A program made the position numbers and the translations under genes. Below are positions 42,399 to 52,602 of a DNA stretch of 64,000 nucleotides, piece by piece. The first letter of the stretch is position 1. Each line of letters begins with the position of its first letter. The stretch covers positions 10,703,645 through 10,767,644 of the forward strand of contig NC_088654.1 of NCBI RefSeq assembly GCF_964019385.1, written 5' to 3'. The stretch comes from Sycon ciliatum (taxonomy: Eukaryota > Porifera > Calcarea > Leucosolenida > Sycettidae). Under the pieces are notes generated by a model, which had not been told where the DNA came from, ran no database searches, and saw only the letters and a program-made list of their open reading frames with translations.

Positions 42399-43183
42399 AG
42401 CCTTGAACGACCCTCTGGCTCCCTGGTTTCTCTCCTACCGGATGGTGTTGGTTGGCTTGACCAGGGTCCAGGCTGGCGCCTCTGATGCCCTGGTGCGCGC
42501 ACTGCCTTGGCGTAGCTTGCTTGGGCTAGCCGCATCGACTGGTCTGCTGAGACCGCAGCTCGTATGGCTTGGGCCAAATGTTGCGGATGCTCCCTAAGTA
42601 CCTCACCGCTTAGGCCCTGAGCCAGCCCACGCGTGAACAAGATAGCTCTGGAGTGGTCATCAAGCTCGGGAACTTGTAAGCTAAGCCGCGAAAATATGTT
42701 GATGTATTCGTCAAGAGTCTCATCTTGGTGAAGAGCGAATAAGTCGATGCGCGCCTGTTCCCTGTCATAAACCGGGCCGTACACTTCTCCCAGCTTGCTC
42801 TTCAGGTCTGGCCAGTCGGAAAACAGCGTGTTTGCCTCCTGAGAGGCGATAAACCAAAGACGAGCGTTGCCCTCCAGAAAACTCGCCGCGTAGCTCAAGC
42901 GCTCCTCCGCATTGTCCAGCTGCAGGGACTTCATGGCGAGTTCGATGGCGAAGGCCCACTCCTTGAACTCTCTTGTATCTCCACGAAACACAGGCGGAGA
43001 CTTAACATGGCGCATGCGTGGCCTCTCTCCGCTGGGAGCTTGAGCACGTCTTGGCGTTTGATCTGATCCATCGCACTGACCGAGTGCGATAAGGTGATTC
43101 AGACGCTTCTGAATCTCGAATATACCGTAGGCGACTAATGCGGCCACTGCGCATAGCCCGAACATGACGAAAAGAAAAACCAT
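42299..43183 (-). CDS. gag: Chromovirus Gag with N-terminal hydrophobic segment
   Basis: From ATG 43183 the 294-residue protein begins with a ~20-residue hydrophobic stretch ([16 protein letters not shown]) before a helical region, unusual for a cytosolic Gag. Next come a retrotransposon-gag capsid block ([17 protein letters not shown], later [20 protein letters not shown]) and a C-terminal knuckle [14 protein letters not shown]. It ends at a stop right after the frameshift site. An in-frame TTG at 43208-43210 lies in the LTR and is not a likely start. The product forms particles around element RNA. Almost the same N-terminus is found at 10521-10870, so the hydrophobic start is conserved between copies. 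Confidence 0.9.
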   Translation of the reverse strand: MVFLFVMFGLCAVAALVAYGIFEIQKRLNHLIALGQCDGSDQTPRRAQAPSGERPRMRHVKSPPVFRGDTREFKEWAFAIELAMKSLQLDNAEERLSYAASFLEGNARLWFIASQEANTLFSDWPDLKSKLGEVYGPVYDREQARIDLFALHQDETLDEYINIFSRLSLQVPELDDHSRAILFTRGLAQGLSGEVLREHPQHLAQAIRAAVSADQSMRLAQASYAKAVRAPGHQRRQPGPWSSQPTPSGRRETREPEGRSRLCFTCRKPGHIARFCPKGGRNATSKLSLNDGRQ

Positions 43184-43196
43184 CCTCTTGCTACCA
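43180..43196 (-). other. Primer-binding site, initiator-Met tRNA type
   Basis: The minus strand reads TGGTAGCAAGAGGATGG one base after the LTR. It equals the complement of the initiator methionine tRNA 3' end (known from eukaryotes) apart from one extra A. Confidence 0.75.
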
Positions 43197-43197
43197 G

Positions 43198-43378
43198 TGT
43201 AACAGTCCAACTAACTTCAGTAGTCATTCTTGGAATAAGCAATGATCCTTGCCATAATGCATTCTTATATACATGAACAAGCAATAATGGACATAACACC
43301 TAACAGCAGCAGCGTGATAATAGCAGGTGATAAGTGTATCCTATTCCTAGTGTTAGTAGTAACAGTGAATCTGTTACA
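43198..43378 (-). repeat. Chromovirus 5' LTR
   Basis: 181 bases, TG...CA type on the minus strand, nearly identical to 37527-37707 and to the plus-strand copy at 10326-10506. Confidence 0.95.
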
Positions 43379-43383
43379 CCTCG

Positions 43384-44870
43384 AGCTCCTCGGATACTTT
43401 GTTGAGAACCTGCCTGCTGACCAGGATGTTGTGCGCACGGCTGATGATACACCCTTGACTAGTCTTGGCAAGATCCAGGTGACCCTGTCGCCCAATTCCG
43501 TCATGCACGACACAACACTGCACGTGTACAAAGGCCTGGACGAGGCAATGTTATTCCGCCAAAGCCTCCGTGCCTTGAACCTGTTGCCTGCTTCTTGACT
43601 CTCCGTGTTTGTCCGTTCTGCTCATAATGAACCCGACACCGCCCAACAGCTCCAACTGCAGCTTCTGGAAGAGTTTGCCGACGTTTACAACAGCTCACAG
43701 CTCCCACCAATGGACGGTCTGCCAATGGACATCCAGTTGGAATAAGGTGCAGATCCCTATTGTGTCCGTACTGGCCGCACCATACCGATTGCCTAACAAG
43801 ATCACATGAAGTCCCAACTGGACAGTATGGTGGAGGATCATATTATCAAGCCAGTCCCGCAACCCTCTGCGTGGTGACATCCGATCATTCATCAGCAAGG
43901 CCTGTGAATGAGTTCCTATAGGAGTCGGCACACACCGACGCATTTAACGACGTCAAAGCTGCCCTGGCCTCTCCCCGATACTGTTGTTCTTCCAGCCTGG
44001 CCAATCGCTTTGGCTTAAAACTGATGCGTCCATAAAACGGACTTTTTTGTGTTCTGTGCAGCAGGGCGATAGCCGGCACACTCTCCAAAGTGGAAGCCGA
44101 TTCTTCTCTGATGCTGAGATTATACGCCATCATTGAGCTCTTGGAGTTACCAGGGCAGTTCGCAGGTGCTCAATCTATGTCTCCTGTGCCCAGTTTGAAG
44201 TGGTTACTGACCACCGCCCGCTCATCCCTAGTCTGCATTCCTACTACTGGGATCAGCAGCGGCTCGTCCTGAAACTTCGGCCCTATCAGCTCCACACTAC
44301 CAGGCAGAAAGGCACTAATCATGCTTTCCCTGGTGCTCTGCCCTGTCATCCAATCCGCGACCCCTGCCCTGACAATGAACTGTGTGAGAGTACTGCCTCA
44401 CAGGGCACTGCTATTCACGTGTGCACGCTCGATACGTCTGGTGGCCCTCAGTTCCATTCCCATGTATTCACAAAGTTCTGTGACACCCGGCATATTTGTC
44501 ACGCTAAATCCTCTGCTCCCCAGTCAAATTGGCTTGCCGAGAACATCGTGAAGGCAATGAAGTCGCTGATTCACGAGACCACTAGTAATATTGATCAATG
44601 CGTGGACATGTTTTGCTTGAGTGGAGGAATACCGCGAATGCTATTGGCCAGAGTTCAGCCCAAGCTCTTTACGGTCGACCTCTGTCGTCTTTTGTCTAAA
44701 GCACACCACTCCAGCTTTGCTCCTGCATGGCAAACACACGCTAATGAAGTTGACCAGCGCTCATCACACTACCTGGAGTCGACTCAGCAGCATTACAACC
44801 GCTCTGCTCGGTCCCTTCCTCGTCTGTCTCTTGGAGCACATGTCGACATCCAGCATCCCTAGACCAAGTT
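43384..44870 (+). pseudogene. Ty3/gypsy pol relic, plus strand
   Basis: Successive pieces in shifting frames match gypsy pol order. An end-of-protease/linker block is followed by EEFADVYNSSQLPPMDGLP and LDSMVEDHIIKPVPQPSAW (start of RT). Then come VTDHRPLIPSLHSYYWDQQR and LRPYQLHTTRQKGTNHAF (end of RNase H), and finally GGPQFHSHVFTKFCDTRHI and ENIVKAMKSLIHETTSN (second half of integrase). The palm of RT and first half of integrase are deleted. Many stops show great age. Before the chromovirus landed at CCTCG its left end abutted the 34994-37526 relic. Confidence 0.75.
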
Positions 44871-45519
44871 GTGGTCCGGCAGCTTATGGCTCAATCCATT
44901 GAGCCATTTTTATAGCACTGAGACTTTTTGGTCAAACTTCCAAGCGGTCGCATCTATTGGCACAACCGCCATTCCTCCGATCAAGAGTCTCTTCTACACC
45001 ACCGCCAGCTGCAGTCGTCCCTGCTGTTTCTGCTCCGGCCGCTGCAGAAGGCCAGACACCAGTTGCCTCTACGGACCCTTGTGTACATGCCTCAGCACAG
45101 CCGGCATAACACACTGCTATCGGCAGCATAAGGTCCCTTTCAATGTGATATCCACATGCGGACAATCTTATGACTGATGACTTTGTCCTCATCATGTTTC
45201 TGCTCTTCTGCCTGACCTATGGCTGCTGCTGTTAGTTATGCATTTTATTGCTACCGTGTCTTTGTTTTATACAAAAGAAAAAGGACCAAGGAACTACAAG
45301 TTAATCTATAATGACCACTAACACCACAAGTTACTAAACAATTAGCTCATGCGAGAACATTGCACGGCACTGACCGACGGTACTGACGTGCTACGACTAG
45401 CTGGCTAACAGCTGTAGCACATCTTGGATGCGCACTCCGACTTCCAACTTGGAAGGTTTTAAGTTATAGAAATTCCCTCCTTATGTTATTTCTATAACTT
45501 AGAACTTAGAACCTGCTCA
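44871..45519. other. No gene recognised
   Basis: Frames after 44870 lack motifs. Around 45283-45500 lies the weak relative of the 3948-4160 repeat, with ttccaacttggaaggtt at 45439-45455. It could be a remnant LTR. Confidence 0.3.
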
Positions 45520-46294
45520 CACCAGGCAGCGGCATTGACGTCGCGGTAGTCATGGGTGATTTGGACTTGGCCAGGTTACGACTTAGGGACAACTACCATT
45601 CATGCCACCCAGGGAATCGGACCGGTAGCAAGCAGAAAAATGTCGAGGTCCTTTTCTCGACATAGTTCTTCGATGGTGGCTGCCTGCAGATGAACCGGTA
45701 CACGGAATGGAGTATGAGCAATGGGTGCGGTGTCAGGCTGGACGTAAAAGTGAGCCTGGATGCCCTAGATGCAGCCGGGACAGTGGAACCGCCAGTCGAA
45801 GCGGCTCAGAATGGCAGCAGTTGCAGCCATGGGCACATCTGGTGTGACGCCTGTGGTAGAGTAGGCTCAATCATTGGATGAGCCTATGTGCACCAGTCTG
45901 AGGGGAGAGACTGAGTCACGACCAAGCAGTGTAACGAACCGTGGCAGGTCGACAATGACAAATGTGCAGCTGAGACTGTGCCACCCATGTGACAAGGGTA
46001 GGTGAATCTGACATGCAAGAGGCAGGGGAGCGGACAAACCAAATGCATAGATTTTGGCGGTGGCTGGGGTGACCTGCATGGAAGGTGTAATTCGGCTGAG
46101 GTTCTCACGCATCATGATGTTGGTGGATGCACCTGAGTCAATGAGTATGTGTAACGCTGTGACATTGACTGGCTGTTATGTGGGCACTGGCAGCCGCAGC
46201 ATTGCAGCGGCATTTGCGAAGGCCTCATGGCAGGTAGGAAATGAAGTGACTGTGTTGATAAACTGGGTCCGGTGGATTGGCTGGCGTGCTAGTA
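45520..46294 (-). pseudogene. Gypsy relic: protease and start of RT
   Basis: Reading right to left, LHILIDSGASTNIMM (46105-46150) is a retroviral-type protease site. It is followed by TAKIYAFGLSAPLPLACQI and an FVIVDLPRFVTLLGRD block, which are flap and C-terminal protease features. Further left a VPVHLQAATIEELC-like and a TGPIPWVA-MVVV-like segment are the usual entry of gypsy RT. The relic ends near 45520. It is the continuation of the gag at 50909-51577, separated from it by two younger insertions. Confidence 0.7.
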
Positions 46295-46298
46295 CTAG

Positions 46299-46643
46299 TG
46301 TAGCGGGCCTGGAGGCAAAAACAACCTAACAACTCGAGACTAACTAACGTGTTACTTTATTAACAATTCTCTCTCTCTCTCTCTAGAACGGCAAAACTGT
46401 CTTTAGCAGTAAAACTCTGAACTCATTTTGAAAGATAAATAAACACAAATTTATGGAAAATAATGACAACCAGCAACGTACTGTCATGCGACCGTTGTAT
46501 GGTAGAACGAACGTCGTAATGAACAGTACGCTGAGCGTATACGCAAATGCTGAGCTTGTAGCGAACGTCGTATTTTTACAGTACTCTGAGCGTAAACGCA
46601 AATGCTGAGCTTGTAGCGTGACCAACGCGTGACCAACGCTACA
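46299..46643 (-). repeat. Array LTR 1
   Basis: 345 bases, TGTAGCG...CGCTACA. It differs from LTR 2 by a longer CT run and a few substitutions. Confidence 0.9.
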
Positions 46644-47399
46644 CCTCCCCTCTCAAAGACAATCACGTCCTCGTGATTAGTAGTGTGTTGGCGGTCGAAA
46701 CATTCGGCAGTATGCATGGTCGCGTCGGGAGAACCTCGATGAAAGAACATAGAGCGTCAACCGGAATATGTATAGCAAATAATATCGGAAATTATAACGT
46801 TTATAGAGTAGACAGAAGAAATGAACTGATAACAAATCATAAAAATAGAAGCACACCGGGGTCAAACTATCTCACGGGTTCAAAAGGGAAACCTCATTAC
46901 ACTTCCTGTAAAACGCTGGTGCAACCCACCAGGAAAAAAGCAGTTCAGAACCGAACTGAATACACTATAATTATATATTAACATTGTCCCAGATTATTTA
47001 GACAGACCATGGTTCACCATGATCAGACGCCTACGAAACTAAACTGAATTCACACGCTCGCGTTAAGGAAGACTGAAGAGAACAGGAAGACTGAAGGAAG
47101 AGAGGAAAGAAAATGCCATATCTGGAATTAGCTCACACTGGCAATGTACATGGAGCTCCATCCTTTGAGACGCTAGCGCTATCTGTCATGGAGCCCAATC
47201 CCTAGAGGCACGCTGGCTGCCATCATGACTGGCTAGTTGTGGCGGGCTGCAGGAGCAGCGGAGCTGGGGCAGCAGCGGGTGACGGCGGGTGCTCCTTCAG
47301 ATACACTAACTTGAGCCCTCAGCGAAACGTGGATGAAAACTAAAACTAAAATTGACGGCTGTCACAAATGTGTAGCGGCCATTACGTCGGAAAACATGC

Positions 47400-47513
47400 A
47401 ACTAGAACAAATCTTTACCGCTGCCACCAATTTTGTAGCGCCATTGCTAACAATGTAAAACAGGTGGGGTCGAATCTGACAAAGTTGACTTTAACCACCG
47501 CTGCCACCAATTT
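47400..47513 (-). repeat. Duplicated primer-site segment in the array internals
   Basis: The plus-strand word cgctgccaccaattttgtag occurs at 47419-47438 and again spanning the LTR junction at 47499-47518. The same pair recurs at 48630 and 48710. Each internal therefore carries a second primer-site-plus-LTR-edge copy 80 bases inward. Confidence 0.75.
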
Positions 47514-47854
47514 TGTAGCGGGCCTGGAGACAAAACAACCTAACAACTCGAAACTAACTAACGTGTTACTTTATTAACAATTCTCTCTCTCTCTAGAACG
47601 GAAAAAACTGTCTTTAGCAGTAAAACTCTGAACTCATTGTGAAAGATAAAATAAACACAATTTATGGAAAATAATCACAACCAGCAACGTACTGTCATGC
47701 GACCGTTGTATGGTAGAACGAACGTCGTAATGAACAGTACGCTGAGCATATACGCAAATGCTGAGCTTGTAGCGAACGTCGTATTTTTACAGTACTCTGA
47801 GCGTAAACGCAAATGCTGAGCTTGTAGCGTGACCAACGCGTGACCAACGCTACA
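47514..47854 (-). repeat. Array LTR 2
   Basis: 341 bases, shared between the two element units. Near-identical to LTR 3. Confidence 0.9.
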
Positions 47855-48724
47855 CCTCCCCTCTCAAAGACAATCACGTCCTCGTGATTAGTAGTGTGTT
47901 GGCGGTCGAAACATTCGGCAGTATGCATGGTCGCGTCGGGAGAACCTCGATGAAAGAACATAGAGCGTCAACCGGAATATGTATAGCAAATAATATCGGA
48001 AATTATAACGTTTATAGAGTAGACAGAAGAAATGAACTGATAACAAATCATAAAAATAGAAGCACACCGGGGTCAAACTATCTCACGGGTTCAAAAGGGA
48101 AACCTCATTACACTTCCTGTAAAACGCTGGTGCAACCCACCAGGAAAAAAGCAGTTCAGAACCGAACTGAATACACTATAATTATATATTAACATTGTCC
48201 CAGATTATTTAGACAGACCATGGTTCACCATGATCAGACGCCTACGAAACTAAACTGAATTCACACGCTCGCGTTAAGGAAGACTGAAGAGAACAGGAAG
48301 ACTGAAGGAAGAGAGGAAAGAAAATGCCATATCTGGAATTAGCTCACACTGGCAATGTACATGGAGCTCCATCCTTTGAGACGCTAGCGCTATCTGTCAT
48401 GGAGCCCAATCCCTAGAGGCACGCTGGCTGCCATCATGACTGGCTAGTTGTGGCGGGCTGCAGGAGCAGCGGAGCTGGGGCAGCAGCGGGTGACGGCGGG
48501 TGCTCCTTCAGATACACTAACTTGAGCCCTCAGCGAAACGTGGATGAAAACTAAAACTAAAATTGACGGCTGTCACAAATGTGTAGCGGCCATTACGTCG
48601 GAAAACATGCAACTAGAACAAATCTTTACCGCTGCCACCAATTTTGTAGCGCCATTGCTAACAATGTAAAACAGGTGGGGTCGAATCTGACAAAGTTGAC
48701 TTTAACCACCGCTGCCACCAATTT

Positions 48725-49065
48725 TGTAGCGGGCCTGGAGACAAAACAACCTAACAACTCGAAACTAACTAACGTGTTACTTTATTAACAATTCTCTCTC
48801 TCTCTAGAACGGAAAAAACTGTCTTTAGCAGTAAAACTCTGAACTCATTGTGAAAGATAAAATAAACACAATTTATGGAAAATAATCACAACCAGCAACG
48901 TACTGTCATGCGACCGTTGTATGGTAGAACGAACGTCGTAATGAACAGTACGCTGAGCATATACGCAAATGCTGAGCTTGTAGCGAACGTCGTATTTTTA
49001 CAGTACGCTGAGCGTTAACGCAAATGCTGAGCTTGAAGCGTGACCAACGCATGACCAACGCTACA
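48725..49065 (-). repeat. Array LTR 3
   Basis: 341 bases, ending at CTACA before the CTAG duplication. It differs from LTR 2 at a handful of positions near its right end. Confidence 0.9.
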
Positions 49066-49580
49066 CTAGTATGGGCAGTGTATAGAGCATCAGCTGAAGT
49101 GTAGCTGGTGTCTATGCTGTGAGACTGAGAGTACATGGGGTCTGACATCATCTGTGTATTGAAGCTGGACTACTAGTACTCTGCATGGACGAACAAGCTT
49201 TGGCGAGGTGGCCCACTTAGGTTGCGCTCACACCACGCGATAAATGATGCCTACAGGAAAGTGACCATGGTGATTGGGTCGCGTGGCACGAAAATCATAA
49301 TCCGACCGAGAAAAACATAAACGGTTGCTCGGAACCTCCAGAGGCAGGGGGGGGGGGGGGTCAAAGGTAGAAATATAATCGCTGAGCGTTCCTGCATGAT
49401 GTCTGATGAATACCATACTGTTCGACTTCTTTTTCTGCAACTTGGTGCCAGTCATGCGTTCTGGTCCATCGTATTAAACTGAACATTGTCCCTGAACATC
49501 TCATGCCACGTACTGCTCTTTTCTCTCCGAAACTCAACACTTGTAAGCCAGATATGAAAGAAAGAAAGAAAAAATCATCA

Positions 49581-49656
49581 GTCACACCACCGGGACTCGA
49601 ACCAGGGACCTTGCTATTCGCGAGCAATGCTCTAACCAACTGAGCTGCAGTATGAC
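49581..49656 (-). tRNA. tRNA-like sequence, probably a SINE head
   Basis: The minus strand folds as a cloverleaf. It has a 7-bp acceptor (GTCATAC with GTGTGAC, one wobble), a D arm in GCTCAGTTGGTTAGAGC, a 5-bp anticodon stem (TTGCT/AGCAA) around a CGCGAAT loop, and a T arm in GGTTCGAGTCC. Position 33 is G instead of U and the T stem has one mismatch. A Ser-type CGA anticodon would also need a long variable arm, which is absent. No CCA or pol III terminator directly follows. A T/C-rich stretch and repeat-like body follow instead. Confidence 0.6.
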
Positions 49657-50249
49657 ACTTATCCACAGTGATGGTAAATCTATCCTTCTTCGATCAATCC
49701 ACATCTGGCTTGCATCATACTCTAATTTCCCAATACTTTAATTAAAATTCTCCGTGAAGTCCAAATTTGAAATTGCAAATTGTGCCTGAACATCTCAGCA
49801 AGTATAATTGGTTTACTTTCTCACAGGACACTCACAATGGCATAGTACTTCCCAGAGCTTTGTCAACTATGTTTACCAAATCTCCTATCTTCTCTGCATA
49901 CTCGTATTGGCTCAAGCTGCCCATGGAAATGAAGACAATATCCAATATTAGACAGTTCATAGACCATGTTAAATGTCATGCCACGTTGTAGGCTCGCTTG
50001 CCTCTTTTGCTAGCTTATCTCGCCGCTCTCCACCATGGTCAACATAGTGATAAATTTCACCCCGCTGATCAGTCTTTTCTTCCGATTATCATCTTCCTTC
50101 TTTCTTTCTTTTTCCTTTTCTTGCCGTGGCTGGCTAATGCCCCCTCCTTTGCATTGGCTTCTGCAATTGGACAGTGAAATAAAAATAAATAAAAAATCCG
50201 CCGAAGCAAACAACTTCTAAAAGTTGAACTGGGATGGTGAGCCAATATA

Positions 50250-50395
50250 GTTATGATTAAGAAAGGAAAAGGACAAAATGTTACGAGTTATGACAAAGTT
50301 TTGTCGCACTCGCTGACCGTATAAGATCTGGTTACTTTGGTGGGCAGTTTGTCATAACTCGTTACATTTTGTCCTTTTCCTTTCTTCATCATAAC
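50250..50395. repeat. Foldback MITE, arms about 48 bp
   Basis: GAAAGGAAAAGGACAAAATG near 50261 is repeated inverted near 50366-50385. The arms agree at over nine positions in ten by eye. The centre is about 50 bases. The word aacttctaaaag flanks it on both sides (50210 and 50393). Confidence 0.75.
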
Positions 50396-50796
50396 TTCTA
50401 AAAGGCTTGGACAGCCTGCCGAGCATCAAGGTCCAGTAGTAAATGTTGTTATTGTTGCGCGAGCGAGATGAAATCCCTGTGCAGCCAGAGCTGCACGTCC
50501 GAGCTTCTCCTTCGCGGGAAGAATACGACGGGCCGAGTCGATCCCTCCTGCATTTCTTCAGTTGTATGTATGCACTGAGAAGACAACTTCCAGATTTTGA
50601 AGTCTCAAAAACAAATGAAAAACACCAGTGAAGCATGTCAGTCATTCATCGTCTTCTCCACAACGAAGAAAAAGCTCGGTGACGATCCACAATCATGATG
50701 AATTTTTCATTTCTCCACGCGTGCGTGCCCGGGGAATATCACCACCAGAGAGTAGTGAAATAGGTATTTTACTACTCGCTGATACTTGTGTGACTC

Positions 50797-50828
50797 GTAA
50801 TCGTAATCGTAAACGTAAACGTAAAAGT
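50797..50828. repeat. Hexanucleotide run cgtaat/cgtaaa
   Basis: Five or more units of cgtaat then cgtaaa lie near the right end of the Harbinger-like element. Confidence 0.8.
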
Positions 50829-50908
50829 CTCATGTGAGTGCACTAGTACTTTTTCTCGCTCACCATGCAACCTTTCTCGAGAGTTTTTATCGTCGTGTGA
50901 GCGCAACC

Positions 50909-51577
50909 TTAACACACTTGGGCCAGCGCTTGCCACAAGCACCATCATAGGACCGGTGGCCTGGCTCTCCGTAATGGTAGCAGCGAAATGTGCTTGAATC
51001 CTGCTGGCCTGGAGCGCGAGTGGTGGCTGGGTCAGGCGGTTGGAGGTAGGGCAGACTACATTAGTCGACATGACGGAGCTGAAGCAGTAGGAGCAAGTAG
51101 CTGTGTCATGTCGTGGAACGGTGGCTGATGAAGGAGGGCATTGACAGAGTCGTATGCACGCCAGAACGCAGTCATCTGTTCCACTGCCGCTTCGAGGGCT
51201 CTGACAGCCTGTAGCGCCTTGTCGAGGTTGAGAGACACAGTCTCCAGCAGTTTCCTACGGAGCGGATCGGATGTGAATCCGGCCACAATTTGACCACACA
51301 GAGCCACTTTCTTCCGGGCATCGTCAGCGAAGCTGCAGGTCATTGCCGATGCCAGCAAACGAGTATAAAACGTGTCGAATGTTTTGCCAGGCTGCTGGGT
51401 GACCTGACGAAAATGGAAGGGGGCCATGCTGGAGCTCTGCTTTGACTGAAAGTAGTCGGTGATGGTGGATATGAGGCCGTCGAGATCGTTGCCAGTGATG
51501 GCTGACATTGGGATGAGCTGCTGAATGCCCTTGTCGGCCACATCCTGAGAGGTGTCTCTCTGAATTTGTGAAGGCAA
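50909..51577 (-). pseudogene. gag: Gypsy relic: gag and zinc knuckle
   Basis: The frame at 51577-51056 encodes a capsid-type helical domain with FHFRQVTQQPGKTFDTFYTR and a VALCGQIVAGFTSDPLRRKL segment, standard for gypsy gag. Further left a knuckle reads CYHYGEPGHRSYDGAC, with Tyr where the second Cys belongs, so it is damaged. The second knuckle is split by the Harbinger-like insertion at the TTA. Its remaining residues lie on the far side at 49180-49219 in a compatible frame. Confidence 0.75.
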
Positions 51578-52544
51578 GAGGCAAGATACGAATCTTGACT
51601 GGCTTGAGGCAAGCCGCCAGGAGCTAGGAGAACGACAACTTTTGAAACGAAATGCGTTCGTTGCGTTTGTTTTGAGTGCGACATATTCATCTTCCGCGGA
51701 CGCAACACAAAGTTTTGAGTCACGTGTCTCGATTACTATGGGAACAGCGTAGATGCATGCTCGGGACCATTGCTGGGTTCCGGGATGTCCTATCTAGGAC
51801 ATCTCCAGGACTGGTACACACATGCATCGCAGTTTTCTGCCTGGCCTTTGCTCTGGACAAGAAGTCTTTTCTCTTTGTGTTCCAAAACATAAGTCAAAAC
51901 CTCTACCTTGTGTGTTTGTTGACACAACAGAAGGTAGTTGGATGTGTTGTGCGACAACAAGGCACAATAAACTGACAGGGATATTCAATATCCATGTCAG
52001 TTTTGTGTCTTGTTATCGCACTATCTGACAGCATAATATTATGGTTACCTTGGTGGACTGCTAGGGACCATCTGACAATATCGATAACTTTCACGGAATG
52101 AAAAAGTTTAATTATGACCCTCCCACCCTCCCCCTTGAATGAAAACTTGACAGCTAGAATAGATTGATGTTTCAGCTATCGATAATTTTTCAAAACAAAA
52201 CTCTCCTCAAACAAAACCCTCCTCAACCCACCCACCCATAAACGAAACTTTTTTTCTTCGTGAAAAAGATCGATAATTACGGACGGCATAACTCGTAATT
52301 GATTGGTCCTTCCTTGTTTTCAAATACCGACCTTATGAATTCTTCTGTACAGGGCCATCGAGAACGGCGGGATTTCTATTTCCCAGGATTATGGACGATT
52401 TCCTAACCTGACTTACCTGTAAGATTACACTCTTTTGCACTTAGCATCATACATAGATGTGTCTGTACCGGTATAATCCCCTTTTCACATGCTGACAGTA
52501 CAATTCCATGTGTGCATGGATGGATTTGTTGGACATGTATATTA
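51578..52544. other. Unassigned stretch with a long hairpin
   Basis: At 51951-51985 and 51987-52019 lie two inverted arms of about 34 bases (gcgacaacaagg..., ...cttgttatcgc) with few mismatches and a 2-base bulge, almost without a loop. No gene is recognised in the rest, which includes a T-poor ccctccc tract near 52120. Confidence 0.5.
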
Positions 52545-52602
52545 TAGTTCAGTAGTAGAGCACACACGCTCTCTTCCATTAACACTGCAACAGTTCAACT
52601 CA

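Larger units (their letters stand above)
37527..43378 (-). mobile_element. Ty3/gypsy chromovirus, nearly complete
   Basis: Two 181-base LTRs (43198-43378 as 5', 37527-37707 as 3') differ at one visible position. The 5-base duplication CCTCG flanks the element (37522-37526, 43379-43383). Right to left it has a primer site, gag, protease, RT, RNase H, integrase and a C-terminal chromodomain. Defects are two in-frame TGA codons (near 41136 and 38593) and a hAT-like insertion (39923-40606). Chromodomains of such elements can steer integration to marked chromatin. Confidence 0.95.
46299..49065 (-). mobile_element. Tandem LTR-element array (three LTRs, two internal regions)
   Basis: LTRs at 46299-46643, 47514-47854 and 48725-49065 alternate with two near-identical 870-base internals, a 1211-base period. 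The array as a whole is flanked by CTAG (46295-46298, 49066-49069). In minus orientation a primer site (TGGTGGCAGCGGTGG) follows each internal-side LTR, and a purine tract (gagaggggagg) precedes the next. The internals code for nothing recognisable, so the element is non-autonomous. It presumably arose by LTR recombination or integration of a multimer. Confidence 0.9.
49220..50908. mobile_element. Harbinger-like non-autonomous element
   Basis: GGTTGCGCTCACAC at 49220 and its inverse ending at 50908 are flanked by TTA (49217-49219, 50909-50911). A TTA duplication is typical of PIF/Harbinger. It splits the gag of a gypsy relic within the zinc-knuckle region. It contains a tRNA-like SINE head, a foldback MITE and no transposase. 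Confidence 0.75.

Noticed and set aside
42299-43210. Gag start at the upstream TTG (43208-43210)
   Set aside because: The codon lies within the LTR and primer-site junction. The first ATG at 43183 gives a normal leader and is shared by both copies.
44932-45195. Minus-strand Ala/Gly-rich frame
   Set aside because: It is low-complexity antisense sequence beyond a gypsy relic with no motif.
49581-49656. Functional tRNA gene
   Set aside because: Position 33 is not U, the apparent Ser anticodon lacks the long variable arm of tRNA-Ser, a T-stem pair is broken, and it lies inside a transposon with a SINE-like body.
51951-52019. microRNA gene
   Set aside because: The terminal loop is almost absent and no small-RNA evidence is available. 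A palindromic element remnant is simpler.
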